Assembly: GCF_029633865.1 (NCBI RefSeq)
Contig: NC_079224.1
Coordinates: 17,236,626 to 17,300,625, forward strand
Reading direction: 5' to 3'
Source: Lampris incognitus
Lineage: Eukaryota; Chordata; Actinopteri; Lampriformes; Lampridae
Length of the DNA stretch: 64,000 nucleotides
Shown: positions 43,541 to 55,965 of the stretch, piece by piece
Numbering within the stretch: position 1 is the stretch's first letter
Layout: every line of letters begins with the position of its first letter
The notes under the pieces: generated by a model
Databases searched by the model: none
The model's input: only the letters and a program-made list of their open reading frames with translations
Told to the model about the DNA's origin: nothing
Translations under genes and position numbers: made by a program

Positions 43541-43766
43541 TTCCTCTCACAGTCCAAAGACATGCATGTGTGGGTACTAAATTATCCATAGGTGTGAGTG
43601 TGTGTGTGTGTGTGGGGGGGGGGCGCCCTATGATGGCCTGGCAGCCTGTCGAGGGTGTCTCCACGCCTGCCGCCCAATGACTGCAGGGATAGGCTCCAGC
43701 ATCCCCACAACCCTGAGAGCAGGATAAGCAATTTGGATAATGGATGGATGGATGGATGGATGTATC
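43541..43766 (+). mobile_element. DANA/mermaid-like SINE, 3' part
   Basis: GTTTCCTCTCACAGTCCAAA, a short GT/G run at 43597-43622, GAGGGTGTCTCCACGCCTGC, and a GGAT tail. The head is absent. Confidence 0.85.
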
Positions 43767-43770
43767 CGGC

Positions 43771-44116
43771 CAATTACCCCACTCTCCTGAGCCATCCCGG
43801 TCGCTGCTCCACCCCCTCTGCCGATCCGGGGAGGGCTGCAGACTACCACATGCCTCCTCCGATACATGTGGAGTCACCAGCCACTTTTCACCTGACAGTG
43901 AGGAGTTTCACCAAGGGAACATAGCGCATGGGAGGATCACATTATTCCCCCGAGTTCCTCCTCCCCCCTGAACAGGCGCCCCAACCAACCAGAGGAGGTA
44001 CTAGTGCAGCAACCAGGACACATACCCACATCCGGCTTGCCACCCGCAGACACGGCCAATTGTGCCTGTAGGGACGCCCTACCAAGCCGGAGGTAACACG
44101 GGGATTCGAACTCTAA
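43771..44116 (-). mobile_element. Second tRNA-type SINE family (reverse, nearly complete)
   Basis: CTGCTCCACCCCCTCTGCCG, CATGCCTCCTCCGATACATG, CACATCCGGCTTGCCACCCG, and at the right GGGGATTCGAACT, a reversed B box. Sense orientation is minus. A tail-only copy is at 54440-54505 and a head-only piece at 25623-25672. Confidence 0.75.
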
Positions 44117-45159
44117 ATCTTTTTCATTATTAGCCTGGCGTGATCTGAAAGAAATATGGCTTAACATCATTTGTGTTTTTTCACACAGTCACTGGCCTGA
44201 AGTGTTTTGATTTTGTTAACTTCAGCATGCCTTGGGTTCCCCCCTCACTTGTTCTACTTTGTACTCACAGCCTAAACGTTCAGCCATTAGATGTGAATAC
44301 GCTCCTGCGAGTTCAGGGCAACGCAACTTTGAAGGCTACTCACTATGTAGACTTTTTTAAGCTACACCAGTTCGCGTTCAAATACTTCGGAGGTGAATAC
44401 TGCTTATTTGTTGTATATTTACTGGTTATACAGCTGGTAAACAACTTTCACTATGTCTAACTTATGTTGCTAAAATGGCCGCTAATGAAATATTCAGCAA
44501 GTGCATCCATGAATAAAAGTTTCATACCATATGCCATCTGTGTCACCTAAATAAAAGACCGCTGTCTTGAAAGTTTCATGTTATCTCCAACGAAACTTTA
44601 CTTCCAGATTGCTCAGTTTGAGAGCTTGTCGTTCCAGTGCCGTGTTGGAGTAAAGCATTGCCTTTAATACACGCTTGTTGACATGCTACCAGCCACTTGG
44701 ATGAGATAACGCGTTTTGTGCTCGGGACAAGCTGCAACCCTCTGGGGGATGTGAACCATATGCACAGTTGTGAGCTTTACACTGTACACTTTATAGTCCA
44801 ACGACCAATTCTGGGAGCCCTCTTGATTTGCAGTTTCACTTTCATCTCAGTTTCCTTATCCAATTTAGTAAGCAGCCCTTTTTTTTTTGGTGCCACCGGC
44901 GACGTAGCTGTCATTTGACTGTATCATCCCTGATGGGCGGGTGATTAATCGCTCTCTTCTGCCTTCGGCCACCAGCAACCCACTTTGGTAACAAATTGAT
45001 CATCTCTATCAGCACAGGGAACTCCGGAGGACACGCGAGTGCAGCTTTTAACAATATCAGTTTCTATCTTGTATTGCATTGCAGTGCTGTGCTAAATTCT
45101 CATGTGGACATATTTCAAAGCGTACCGGTTTTGTTTTTTGGGGGGATTTTTTATATGGG
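44117..45159. other. No gene seen
   Basis: About 1 kb. A 95-codon open frame at 44173-44460 has no recognised motif and I do not treat it as a gene. Confidence 0.4.
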
Positions 45160-45532
45160 GATGTCGGTCATGTGGCTCAGGTCCTGGGCTGCTCTGGACA
45201 CTGCTTGGCATCCTCCTCCTCATATTCTTCATATATTTTAGAACTCCATTATAATTCTGTTATCCTCTTTCAATGTTGCATTCTGTAAATTGTGTAAACA
45301 CAACATCCATTGCACGTTGTCCATCTTGGGAGAGAGATCCCTCCTCTGCTGTGCTCCCTGAGGATTGTTCCTAATTTTTTCTCCCTGTTAAAGGTTTTTT
45401 TTTTTTAGAGAGTCATTCCTTATCCGATGCAGGGGTCTAAGGACAGGATGTTGCGTTGCTGTAAAGCCCCTTGAGGCAAATTTGTAATGTGTGATATTGG
45501 GCAACACAAATAAAATTGACTTGACTTATTGC
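45160..45532 (+). mobile_element. LINE 3' tail, family 'TTGACTTGAC' (copy 4)
   Basis: GGTCCTGGGCTGCTCTGGAC, ACTGCTTGGCATCCTCCTCC, CATCTTGGGAGAGAGATCCC, and the terminal AAATTGACTTGACTT. Confidence 0.8.
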
Positions 45533-46690
45533 AGCTGCAGCAATCATAGTACTTCTGCCTTTCCACGCTACCATCCACAGAGCAGCGGACAGGAGCTGGC
45601 TGGTTTTGTGCCTGTTAGGGCAGATCATTTGTATTCACTTGATCCTCTAATGCACATTGTCCTTGAAAGCTCAAGACTGAATTTTGTATGCACAGAACAC
45701 ACTGAAGATGGGTTATTAGATAAAGAGAATATCCTTGTGTATATGCTAAATCCATAATTGAGGAAAACAGCAATGACAAGTGACTCGCTAATCAGTTTTG
45801 GGTTTTTTTTATCTTGGAGGGAAACATGTCGATCAGGTCCCTCTTATTAATTAAATCAAAGCAGAGGTCATTTTTAGATGGATCCTGTAGCTTACTCTAA
45901 CTGTAGCAAATATCTTTTGGTTTTTCCCCACGGAAAAACTGTCGGAAAATCATTACCAAGGCCTGGATTTTAAGCTAAGATGCACAAACACAGTACTCTG
46001 AAAAGGTCACACTGACAAAAATTTCAGCTCCACAAGGCTGCTATTTCCACATGTTGTGGGAATGTTCATGTCTTTTCAAGGATTTCTTTTTTTTTTTGAT
46101 GCCAACAACAATTTCAGGTCATCTTAAATTGGACACCAGAAATGTCAGTAAAGGAAATTAATGCAAAATAATGGTCTGAAGGTTTAATTACCACGAAGGC
46201 AAACAAGCGTCACAGTAGGAGAGAGATATCAAACGCGGTTGGGTTTTTTTTCCTTTTTTTTTTAATCCTTTAAAAAGATGCGCCGTGTGAAACAATGCTT
46301 AATATACAATGCACTGTGCAAGGATGCACAAGCAGATGTAGACTAGATATCTGGATGCAGGAAATTGAATGCTGAACACATTTATCTCACCTTTTTGTTG
46401 GTGCACCTTCATTTATAAAACATTCAACTAATTCACTTCCCTCTCAATTCATAGTTTAATATGAAGACAAGATAACAATATACCAATTTTTTTTTTTTGG
46501 GGTTGGGGGGATGGGGGAATACGTATTCATAGGCATAATGAAGCTCTCACCGTTATAATTGCCTCATCATTTGTAAACAGTGGGCCGGCCTAGCTGCATG
46601 ACTGCGCAACAATCTGTAAATAGACCAGATATAAGCAGAATAGCTGGAGATGCCTTGTTGCCAACAGCAGGGATCATAGAAAAAAAAACA
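45533..46690. other. No gene or named repeat seen
   Basis: About 1.15 kb with T runs at 46087 and 46250, and a T/G run at 46489-46512. Confidence 0.4.
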
Positions 46691-46712
46691 CAAGTTTCAT
46701 TCCACTGTTAAA

Positions 46713-47803
46713 ATGGTTTTGAATCTCCGAGGTCTTGGTCTGGGCAACTCTATCTGTAACTGGCTATTCGATTTCCTGACAGGCAGGCCCCAGACTGTGA
46801 GAATAGATAAGACATACTCATCCGTATTAGTTCTTAGGACCGATACACCTCAGGGCTGCTGTCTCAGTCCCCTATTGTACAGTCTGTTTACACATGGGTG
46901 TGTTGCCAAATATGACAACAGCATCATTAAATTTGCAGATGACACCACAGTAATTGAACTAATAAGTGACAGTAATGAGAGAGGGCTTATAGGAGGGAAG
47001 TGGAAAATTTAGCCATATGCTGCCATAGCAAAAAGACAAAAGAAATCCTTGTTGACTTTAGAAAGATCAGAGAAAATCGCATTCTTATTTCCATCAACGG
47101 GTCATGTGTTGAAATAGTGGACAGTTTTAGATTTCTCAGTTTAAACATCACCGACACCCTCACATGGTCTCTCAACACCGATTGCATCCTCAAAAAATGA
47201 CAGCGGAGACTGTATTTTCTGAGGCGTCTCAAGAGTTTTTGGCATGAGTACCAAAACTCTTTTCAACTTTTATTGCAGTACCATGGAGAGTGTCTTGACA
47301 GGCTGTATCACAGTGTGGTTTGGCAACCTGGCAGCTCAGGACTGCAGACTGCTGCAAAGAGAAGAAGAAAGAAGAAAGCCACTTCACTTTTGTCACTATA
47401 GTCTTACAATGAATTGTATTGTTACAACGAATTTGTGTTCTGCATTTAACCCATTTGCATAGGAGCAGTGGGCAGCTGCAGCGACCGGGGACCAACTCCA
47501 GTTCTTCATTCCACTGCCTTGCTTAGGGGCACAGGCAGGAGTATTAACCCTAACATGCATGTCTTTTTGATGTAGGACTGTAAAGACAGCAGCAAAAATC
47601 ACTGGCATGAAACTACCACAACTTCATAATAACACCATTCGCTGCAAAAGGAATGCCCAAAACATCATTAAGGACACCAGCTACCCCGCTCATGTTCTGT
47701 TCTCGCGCCTTCTATCTAAAAAATGTTACTGGCGCATCAAATCACACATCACCCATCCCAATAATAGTTTCTTTCCACAGGCAGCCACGTTGCTGAACAG
47801 CTG
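46713..47803 (+). pseudogene. Rex1-like reverse transcriptase, C-terminal part
   Basis: NSICNWLFDFLTGRPQTVRI, TDTPQGCCLSPLLYSLFTHG and YDNSIIKFADDTTVIEL (motif C, intact), then, with shifts, AICCHSKKTKEILVDFRK, FRFLSLNITDTLTWSLNTDC and LYFLRRLKSF. After the inserted repeat: VLFSRLLSKKCYWRIKSH and NNSFFPQAATLLNS. The group (Rex1/jockey-like) is from memory. Frame breaks near 47010, 47200 and 47270. Confidence 0.75.
47395..47580 (+). mobile_element. SINE-type 3' fragment inside the Rex1-like LINE
   Basis: GTGTTCTGCATTTAACCCAT, GGGCAGCTGCAGCGACCGGG, GACCAACTCCAGTTCTTCAT, ACATGCATGTCTTTTTGATG. The last 80 bases match 62405-62466. It splits the LINE RT frame. Confidence 0.65.
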
Positions 47804-48003
47804 ACGCACCCATATGCACCTTACATTGTTGTGTTATTGTGTACTGTATATTGTGTATATAATGAATGAATTCACTTGTACAAAGTCCTTTTTTTTGGGG
47901 GGGGTGTCCTTGTGTTCTTTGTCCTTGTGTTAAGGCAGAGAGCCCAGAGCACAACAATTTCATTGTATTCTAAATACACATGACAATAAAGTTGAACTTG
48001 AAC

Positions 48004-51000
48004 TATTATTACACAAGCTCTTATTCACACCTTAGAAGAAATCAGTTGGAAACACATCCCACCTTTTTTTTTTGCTGTTACTGTCAGTGTTAATTCGTAT
48101 CATACAGTAAAAGCTCCTGGCTGGATGCTACAGTCACCATTTGTAATCAGTCTTAGGTTTGAGAGCCATTCACCTTTGGTGATTTTGTGGCAGTGGTAAA
48201 GTAGGAAAGCATACACAGTATGATCACTGGAGAGGTAAGCATCCCACAGCAACACCTTTTTTTGTCTTAATCACAGCCTAGTTGGTAGAAAACTGTTCCC
48301 TACTGGGCAAGCAAAGCTAGGAGAGGAAAATGTCTGGTGTAAGGTTCATTTTCTCAAGTTGTGATAATGGGACACTTTAGTGATCACAGTGGAGCTCCAG
48401 GGATGCCCGCTACACTGGGTGAGCTATAGATTAAGCAGGGCCACGCATAAGGGGGGGAAGGGGGGAAAGCTTTCTGGGGGCCCAGCTGCTGGGGGGTGGA
48501 CATGGAGGCCAGTGATAATCATATTCATCCTGAATATAAACAATGATAATGGCTATAATTACGAGTGTGAACTGGCTAAAAAGATGGACTTTAAAGACGC
48601 TTTTATAAAGGACTTTGCATCCAGTAAGACAGAGAAGATGGCTGTATAAGAGACAAGGATGAAGCCATAGGTAAGGAACTGCATTTTCTATGAAGAAACG
48701 TGCGCTGTAGGTGTAGCAGATCTTTGTTGAACTTTGTTGACCTTGGTGTGTTTAAGTGTCAGAGTCCTGTTATGGTGTGTGCGTGTGTGTGTGTGTGTGT
48801 GTGTTTGCCTATGCTTATGTAGCCCCCGTTACTGAGCAAGTCTCTTTCAGTTTACATGCATGTGTTTAATAGGAAAGACAGCATCTGCATGCATTGATAT
48901 GAGTAAAGCAGATTTTGGGGGACATTCACTGGACCCAGCCATTTCTGTGGGGCGGGCCTGAGACCGAGCACCGCTGGAGCAAGACGTCTACTGAAACTTG
49001 AAACCTGACTTGAACCCCGGTCAGCTGAAAAACAATCTCTCAAATCACAAGCCCCTCCTGTATCACATCTATATCAATAAATCGTAGCTTTTCTGAAGCA
49101 ACTGTGCACTCTTGGCTGAACTGCACTGCAGACTTATTTCCTTGTCTTTTTGTGTTCTGTGTCATTCATTGAAGACGTGCAACACATAAGAATTGTTTTC
49201 TGCATGAGCCTCGCAAGGCAGCTTCCTTTTTCCATTTTTTTCCAACCAATTATGAAGAAAATGTATTTCGATTCAACAAGGCTCCTTGCCAAAGTGGTAT
49301 TCTAGTTACATATATTAAATGGCTGCCAAAGTGCCGCACTTGATTACTATTCATGCTTTCCGTCACTTTATAAGTTAACGTCCCTCAAATTAAGTAGCTG
49401 TTTACTACTGTGCAATGGTCTATCATCTAGTCTTCTAAGGAGTGAGTGAAGGAGATTGCATTTTTCTGTCTGGCTTCACGTGGCAAACACAAGTCACTAG
49501 AGGAGACAGGCGCAACACTCAGGAAAGCTTTTAAAATGTCTCTCTGCACCACAGACAAGATTCTTGATTCACAATTAACGACCATTGATAGGATAGCAGT
49601 AAATTTAAAGATCAAAAACTGCACCAGACAATTACGTGTCAATTGTGTTTATAACCCCAGGAGAGAATGCAGATATCATTAAACCTTGGTTGTCGGCTCA
49701 ATTATTTCTCTTTCAAATGTCACTGCGGGCCATCCTCTCTGACCACAAATAATCTCCTACTGCCAAGTGCCTGCTATGGTAATTACATGACCCGTCAAGC
49801 AATCAGAGGAAGCCCACATTTCAGGCTGCACTACCCACAAGGTAGTGCAACCTACTGATCTGACCATGTCTGCCATGAGCAAAGACATCACCCTTAATTT
49901 GCTTTTTATCTGTGATATAGCGTTGTTGTTGTTCTGGTTTTATTCCTTTTTTTTTTAACCTTTGTTCTGTCTACGTGTTCAGTATGCATCGCCTGCAGTT
50001 CAGCCACACTTCTGAGGGAGCACCGTCGTACACCCAGAACAGGAAATCATTTTTGCACCTTGTGAAAATTCAGTCAGGCCTGTCTTTGATGGCTGAGCGA
50101 TGACTCCCGTAGCCAGGAGGCTGACAGAAAAGACAGGAGCCGAACACTCGGATGATGAGCTGATTATCTATGTGTTTGTGAGCGTACGCGTAACCCTTCA
50201 AACACAGCAAGAGCACACAGCCGGGGAGCAGGCTCAATCATTCACATGCTGTCACACCACGGCGCACTTTGGGGTTGTGAATAGGTCTTCTGTGTGGAGA
50301 GACTTCACCCCGGGGTTCCACGTCACATCAGTTATTTATATTCGCATCACGTGACAATGCTCTTCAGGACGGTCGGACATTTTAACGAAATGCATTTAGA
50401 TTAAATGGTTTTTATCAATGACATTTGTGGTGACTCTTGAGGGTTTTTTTTTACTTTTGCAGTGTGCTGCATTTCACTGCATTTGGATAATTCTATCTAA
50501 ATCATTCGGTGTATGAGATATCACTAATGAATCTAATATTTGAAAGTATAACAGAGGTCTAGGGCCTCTACAGATGCGCTGAATAGAGCTGGTGAGCACT
50601 ATGGCGGTGTGACTCTGCTTAGAGAATCACAGGGGCAGAGCTTCAGTTTGAGGATATTTATTCGAAGAATGTGTAGTCGTATCGATCACTGACACACCAT
50701 TTCCTCAAAATGTAAGAGAGGCAAACTGTCGCTCACTAGCAGACAGACGGACTGAGACAAGCTGGTTAGAAAGGGTTGGAATCCCCTGGTCAAAGCCGGA
50801 AAGTCTCTGCATCTCTTAAAGGGCCAGTAACCTTACCAGTAAACTCAAGTGAGTGCACAATACTAGTAATACTAGCTGGAGCCTGTGATAGTAACAAGCA
50901 ATCATATTGCTGTAACAGCAATAATTATATCTTGTCAATGAATAATGAATAATGAATAATAATAAATCTAAACGGCAGAGACAATCACCAAACTAAACTC

Positions 51001-51429
51001 CTCTTCTTAGCAAGGGCTTTCCTACAGAAAGGAAATTTTTTTATAGGTGGTCACTTTGTTGCAGGGTCCTCTCAGATTGAGTTCTTTCTTCTTTGTTTGT
51101 ATCTGTTTTACGGAGTGTTGCAGTAAAATTTTTGAAAACATAATAGAGATATTTTTGAATGGCAGTTTTAGTGTCTGGGGTCACTTCATATATAAACATT
51201 TAGTTGTCTTATGACTGCAACTGACTGTTGACTTTAACACAAGAACAAAGGACCCCCCCTCCAAAAATAAAATCACTACAGGCATAATTAGACTATGTAC
51301 ACATAAATTACACATTATATACACAATTAGAGATGTCACGATATACCGGAATTACGATAACCATGATATTTAAAAAATGAAATATTGATATCATGTTAAT
51401 AATAAAATATAGTAATATCATGTAAATAA
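48004..51429. other. No gene recognised; small simple repeats
   Basis: About 3.4 kb, the longest unannotated stretch here. (GT)n at 48779-48804, a G-rich patch at 48450-48495, and AATAATGAATAAT at 50935-50965. Open frames of 60-90 codons occur (for example 50100-50354), but none has a motif I can name. Confidence 0.45.
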
Positions 51430-51431
51430 TC

Positions 51432-51562
51432 CATTCATTCATTCATTATCCAAACCGCTTATCCTGCTCTCAGGGTCGTGGATACGCTGGAGCCTATCCC
51501 TGCAGTAATTGGGCGGCAGGCGGGGAGACACCCTGGACAGGCCGCAAGGCCATCACAGGGCC
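51432..51562 (-). mobile_element. SINE 3' part (reverse)
   Basis: ATTCATTCATTCATTATCCA tail, then CCGCTTATCCTGCTCTCAGG and GGGGAGACACCCTGGACAGG. Ends at CATCACAGGGCC, directly before a hAT end. Confidence 0.85.
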
Positions 51563-51565
51563 AAC

Positions 51566-52519
<954 letters not shown>

Positions 52520-52739
52520 GTTCTCTGCATAAATATTTGAGCGCGACTGGCAACACTTTTTTTTGTTCTTCAGAACAAGCTTCTGAACAGGTTTGTCTGA
52601 CAAAAGTGGCTTTTCTATTCTTACTTAGACATGTAGGCTGCTTGGCTCAATAAGTGACCATTTGTGTTGTTTGCCGGATAGGATGAGATGTCCGCTAGTT
52701 TAAGTTTTTGAATTTTAAAATGACTATCACAAGGGCTCA

Positions 52740-52822
52740 TCGAGAAGCTCCGCCCCCTTTGTGCTGAGACCCACGCCCCTCCCCTGCAGACGGCCATTTA
52801 GACATTGCGTTTAAAACGAAAG
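52740..52822 (+). promoter_or_regulatory. GC-rich upstream region of the hnRNP A0 gene
   Basis: GAAGCTCCGCCCCCTTTGTG and CCCACGCCCCTCCCCTGCAG contain two GC-box/Sp-type words. The 5' UTR probably lies within these bases. No TATA box seen. Start context is AACGAAAGATGA (A at -3). Confidence 0.5.
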
Positions 52823-53755
52823 ATGACTCACCAACTTTGTAAACTTTTCGTCGGTAGACTGAGTGCGAGCACCGACGACGATGGGCTACGCATGCATTTC
52901 GAGCAGTTCGGCACTCTCGCCGACTGCGTTGTCGTCGTGAACAAGCCGCTTAAGCGGTCCCGTTGTTTCGGCTTTGTATCCTACTCGACGCCGGAGGAGG
53001 CCGACGCAGCAATAGCGGCCAGGCCACATGTCGTGGACGGCAGAACGGTCGAACTGAAAAGAGCCGTGGCGAGGGAAGACTCCAACAAACCAGAGGTTGT
53101 CGCTAAAGTGAAGAACATATTCGTCGGGGGACTGAAAGACGACATCGAAGAGGACAACTTGACCGAGTATTTTTCCCAGTTTGGCAAAATCGAGAGGTCC
53201 AAAGTTATTTCGCAGAGGGAAACCGGAAAGAGAAGAGGCTTCGGCTTTGTCCACTTTGTGGACACCGACTCAGCCGACAAGGCGGTCGCCTTGAAGTTCC
53301 ACTACGTCAAGGGACACAAAGTCGAGGTGAAGAAAGCCCTTACCAAGGAACTGATGCAGTCGGCCAACAGGGTCGGCATGATGAGAGGTGTGATGGGTCA
53401 AAATCGCTTCGGTGGCGGCAGAGGAGAGTGCAGCAGCTACGGGGGAAATGGTAGAGGCTACGGAGACGGCTATATTGGGGGTTACGGAGACCAGATGGGA
53501 GGTTACGGATACACCGATTTTGGTAGCGGCTACAGTCAGCAGCCATCTGGTTATGGTCCGATGAAAGGCCCCGCTCCAGGCTACGGTGCCCAGAGAAGCG
53601 CTGCTCCATACGCCTTTGGGGGCGGCGGGGGTGGCTACCAGAGAGGGGCCTATGGCGGTGGATATTATACGCCGATCTCACAACCTCGACCATACCTTCA
53701 TCCCATTCATCTCAATGCAGAAACGTGGACACTGAGCCCCTTTAATCCTCAGTAA
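52823..53755 (+). CDS. hnrnpa0: Heterogeneous nuclear ribonucleoprotein A0 (intronless)
   Basis: 310 residues in one exon, ATG at 52823 (MTHQLCKLFVGRL). An upstream in-frame extension to 52805 has no ATG (TTG). RRM1 is about residues 7-82, with RNP2 KLFVGRL and RNP1 RCFGFVSY. RRM2 is about 98-172, with NIFVGGL and RGFGFVHF. A Gly/Tyr-rich tail follows (195-282), with a PY-NLS-like stretch around DFGSGYSQQPSGYGPMKG and QRSAAPY (230-263), as in hnRNP A proteins. Vertebrate HNRNPA0 is also intronless and about 305 residues, so single-exon structure is normal and not evidence of a retrocopy. It binds nuclear and cytoplasmic RNA, with known roles in mRNA stability and processing. The last 28 residues (TPISQPRPYLHPIHLNAETW and on) are not Gly-rich and look unlike the usual end; a late frameshift or a lineage-specific tail are both possible. 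Fish have a and b paralogues; I cannot say which. CpG-rich, unlike its surroundings. Confidence 0.9.
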   Translation: MTHQLCKLFVGRLSASTDDDGLRMHFEQFGTLADCVVVVNKPLKRSRCFGFVSYSTPEEADAAIAARPHVVDGRTVELKRAVAREDSNKPEVVAKVKNIFVGGLKDDIEEDNLTEYFSQFGKIERSKVISQRETGKRRGFGFVHFVDTDSADKAVALKFHYVKGHKVEVKKALTKELMQSANRVGMMRGVMGQNRFGGGRGECSSYGGNGRGYGDGYIGGYGDQMGGYGYTDFGSGYSQQPSGYGPMKGPAPGYGAQRSAAPYAFGGGGGGYQRGAYGGGYYTPISQPRPYLHPIHLNAETWTLSPFNPQ

Positions 53756-54379
53756 CCCAAACAAGTAGGAAGATCCTTTCCCAGAAAGCCAGAATTACAC
53801 GAGCTCAGCTGTTGCTTCTACTAGTATATGTTCGAATCTAGAATACAGTGAATTCGGTTTATGTTCCACGTCGTGGGCTTGTAGCTGTCGTCTATGAAGT
53901 TGGATATATATTTTTTTGGAAACTTAGAGAATTATTTTTCTCCATTTTTGTTATTGTGAGATATTGTGATTTATTTGCCTCTTATACGTTTTTAATAAAC
54001 TAGATTGGCCGTTACTTGAAGTGAGAAGTAGTGTTTCCTATGTATGGGGAAGAAGACGCATGTGCATTTGGATTTAAGTTACTTAGCTCTGTCACACTGA
54101 AACATTTTGTGTAACCATACATTGCTTATAGCCTTTAGGACATTTAGTTTAGGTGGGGAAATGGGGCTGCAGGATTTGGGCAGTCCCCATGATTTTGCTC
54201 TACGTGTTGTGTAACTCACGCCCCACTTATGACTGTGCCTACCGCTTGTCATCAGTCTAAATATTGTTCCCTTTTCCATTTATTTGCAGAAATGTCTCAT
54301 GTATACTTTAATATCTGAGATTGAAACTTAAACGACTGTTGTCACTATGGTATGCATATGTACGTTCATTTTAAATAAA
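53756..54379 (+). other. 3' UTR of hnrnpa0 with two poly(A) signals
   Basis: AATAAA at 53994-53999 and 54374-54379. The segment between is not repeat-like. Confidence 0.6.
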
Positions 54380-54439
54380 AAGTCAAAAAACAAATATCAG
54401 TGTGTGGTCTCAGTGTGTGGACACAGTGTAAGGGGGTGA

Positions 54440-54505
54440 GGTGGGGGGCTCGGAAGAGTGGGGTAATTGGTCGGATACAATTGGGGAGAAAAAAGGGTGA
54501 ACAAA
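54440..54505 (+). mobile_element. Second tRNA-type SINE, 3' tail only
   Basis: GGGGCTCGGAAGAGTGGGGT, AATTGGTCGGATACAATTGG then GGAGAAAAAAGGG, the tail of the family at 43771-44116. Confidence 0.65.
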
Positions 54506-55017
54506 AATTATCACCACAGTGTGTGGCTACTACTGCCGAGCAAAATCATGTCGTTAAAAATTGAAAGAGGAAAAAACATGTAGGAACATGATCAGTCGAT
54601 ATTAAATCACAGTACATCAGAGTGTTTAGTTGTCAGCCTGTGGTCTAACACACAGACTCTGTCCTCTGCTTCCCGCAAGTGATTTTGTCTCAGTTGGCAT
54701 TGTATTGATGGCAGATGTTAGCCTTGGGGATCCTTTATCAGTTCATCTGGTTGCCTTTTCACTATCCATTAACTTTGTTATTTTTGTATGCTTCTGTACA
54801 GTTATGGTTACAGACTCTCCCTCCAGCTCCCTATACTTGCATTTGAGTGTAATTCATTTGCCAAAAAAGAGAGGCAAAACGCGTGCGTTTTTGTTTGTGC
54901 CGTGGGACCCGATCTTTGGTGTGGACCAACCATTGGCACAGCGTGTTTTGGGGGTTTGAAAACAACTGAGACGCGGTGTTTGGAAAATACTCTAACGTGC
55001 ATGGATAAGTAGACACG

Positions 55018-55141
55018 TTGGTCCTTGACTAACGGGTCGGACCCCTTAGTCGACTGGTCAACGTTGTCGCTTGCGGAGTGGGAAACGAGGGTTCGCGTCC
55101 CGGATGTGGCGGTTCCCGGACTGCCCCCCGAATTCGCTACA
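55018..55141 (+). mobile_element. tRNA-Asp-like repeat (solo LTR or SINE), copy A
   Basis: CCTTGACTAACGGGTCGGAC, CCCTTAGTCGACTGGTCAAC, GAGGGTTCGCGTCCCGGATG, ending CCCCGAATTCGCTACA. Matches the LTR of the miniature element at 39757-40220. It sits inside the Penelope RT-endonuclease linker. Confidence 0.7.
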
Positions 55142-55689
55142 ATACGCTGTTCCGACACTCCCGCCATATACGGAATCTCCATTGGTTTACGCATAGACAG
55201 CTGCTGTCCAACTCCTCTCTTCGATTGGCTAATGCACTGTTTGGGCATCTTTCTGGCTTTGACAAACGTCCAGTCTGGATAACCACACTTAACCAGGGCC
55301 TGTTAAATGTGGGGTTTCTCCCCTTCCCCGGCCGCTGTGTTGGTGGGGACGTTGTACAGCGTCCTGATGACTCCTAGTTTGTGCTTCAGTAGATGACGAG
55401 AGTCAAACCTTAAGTACTGATCAGTATACTATGCTGGTTTACGGTAAACATCAACAATCAAATGTCCCCCATCACCAATTACAATTTCACAGTCTAAGAA
55501 GGCTAACCTGTCATTTTTCACATCCTCCCTGGTGAACTTGATGTGGTTGTCCACAGTGTGGCTGGTGAAATGTGGTACGTCCTGAGATTTAATTTTAACC
55601 CAGGTGTCGTCCACAAATCTGAACCAATGGCTAGGTGGTGTCCCTGGATAGGACATCAGAGCCTAATTTGTGATATTATAATTTGTGAT

Positions 55690-55695
55690 ATATAT

Positions 55696-55761
<66 letters not shown>
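55690..55761. repeat. (TA)n microsatellite
   Basis: About 60 bases of TA, inside the insertion in the Penelope element. Confidence 0.95.
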
Positions 55762-55763
<2 letters not shown>

Positions 55764-55882
55764 GTTGGCCCTTGACTACACTTTAGTCGCCTGGTTAACG
55801 TTGTCGCTTGCGGGGTGGGAGATACGGGTTCGCGTCCCGGCTGTGGCGACAGTCTCCCAGACTGCTCCCCGAATTCGCTACA
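55764..55882 (+). mobile_element. tRNA-Asp-like repeat, copy B
   Basis: GTTGGCCCTTGACTACACTT, TAGTCGCCTGGTTAACGTTG, ATACGGGTTCGCGTCCCGGC, ending CCGAATTCGCTACA. It inserted within TA repeats and has the same 5' and 3' borders as copy A. Confidence 0.7.
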
Positions 55883-55889
55883 ATATATA

Positions 55890-55965
55890 TACTATATATA
55901 TATTTAATATCACAAATTTGAGATATTGGGCTATACAAATAAGATTGGCTTGACTAGACTTGATT
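55890..55965 (+). mobile_element. LINE 3' tail fragment
   Basis: AATATCACAAATTTGAGATA, TTGGGCTATACAAATAAGAT, TGGCTTGACTAGACTTGA: the end of the TTGACTTGAC family. Confidence 0.65.

Larger units (their letters stand above)
46700..48003 (+). mobile_element. Rex1-like LINE, 3' half
   Basis: RT from before motif B to the C terminus and 3' UTR. It ends ACATGACAATAAAGTTGAAC then TTGAAC. 5'-truncated. A separate repeat is inserted at about 47395-47580. A related piece lies on the minus strand at 57700-58290. Confidence 0.75.

Noticed and set aside
44173..44460. 95-codon open frame on the + strand
   Set aside because: No recognised motif and ordinary composition; stops elsewhere are no denser than chance.
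50100..50354. 84-codon open frame on the + strand
   Set aside because: No domain or splice context; likely chance.
52805..52822. N-terminal extension MRLKRK of hnRNP A0
   Set aside because: The extension begins at TTG. The first ATG is 52823, with a good context and an N terminus like that of known hnRNP A0.
52823..53755. Processed retrocopy of an hnRNP A gene
   Set aside because: Vertebrate HNRNPA0 is naturally intronless; GC boxes precede it, no target duplication or poly(A) tail was seen, and the frame is intact.
55018..55141. Functional tRNA gene
   Set aside because: Has A- and B-box-like words but no sound acceptor or anticodon stem; it is a dispersed repeat with two further copies in the window.
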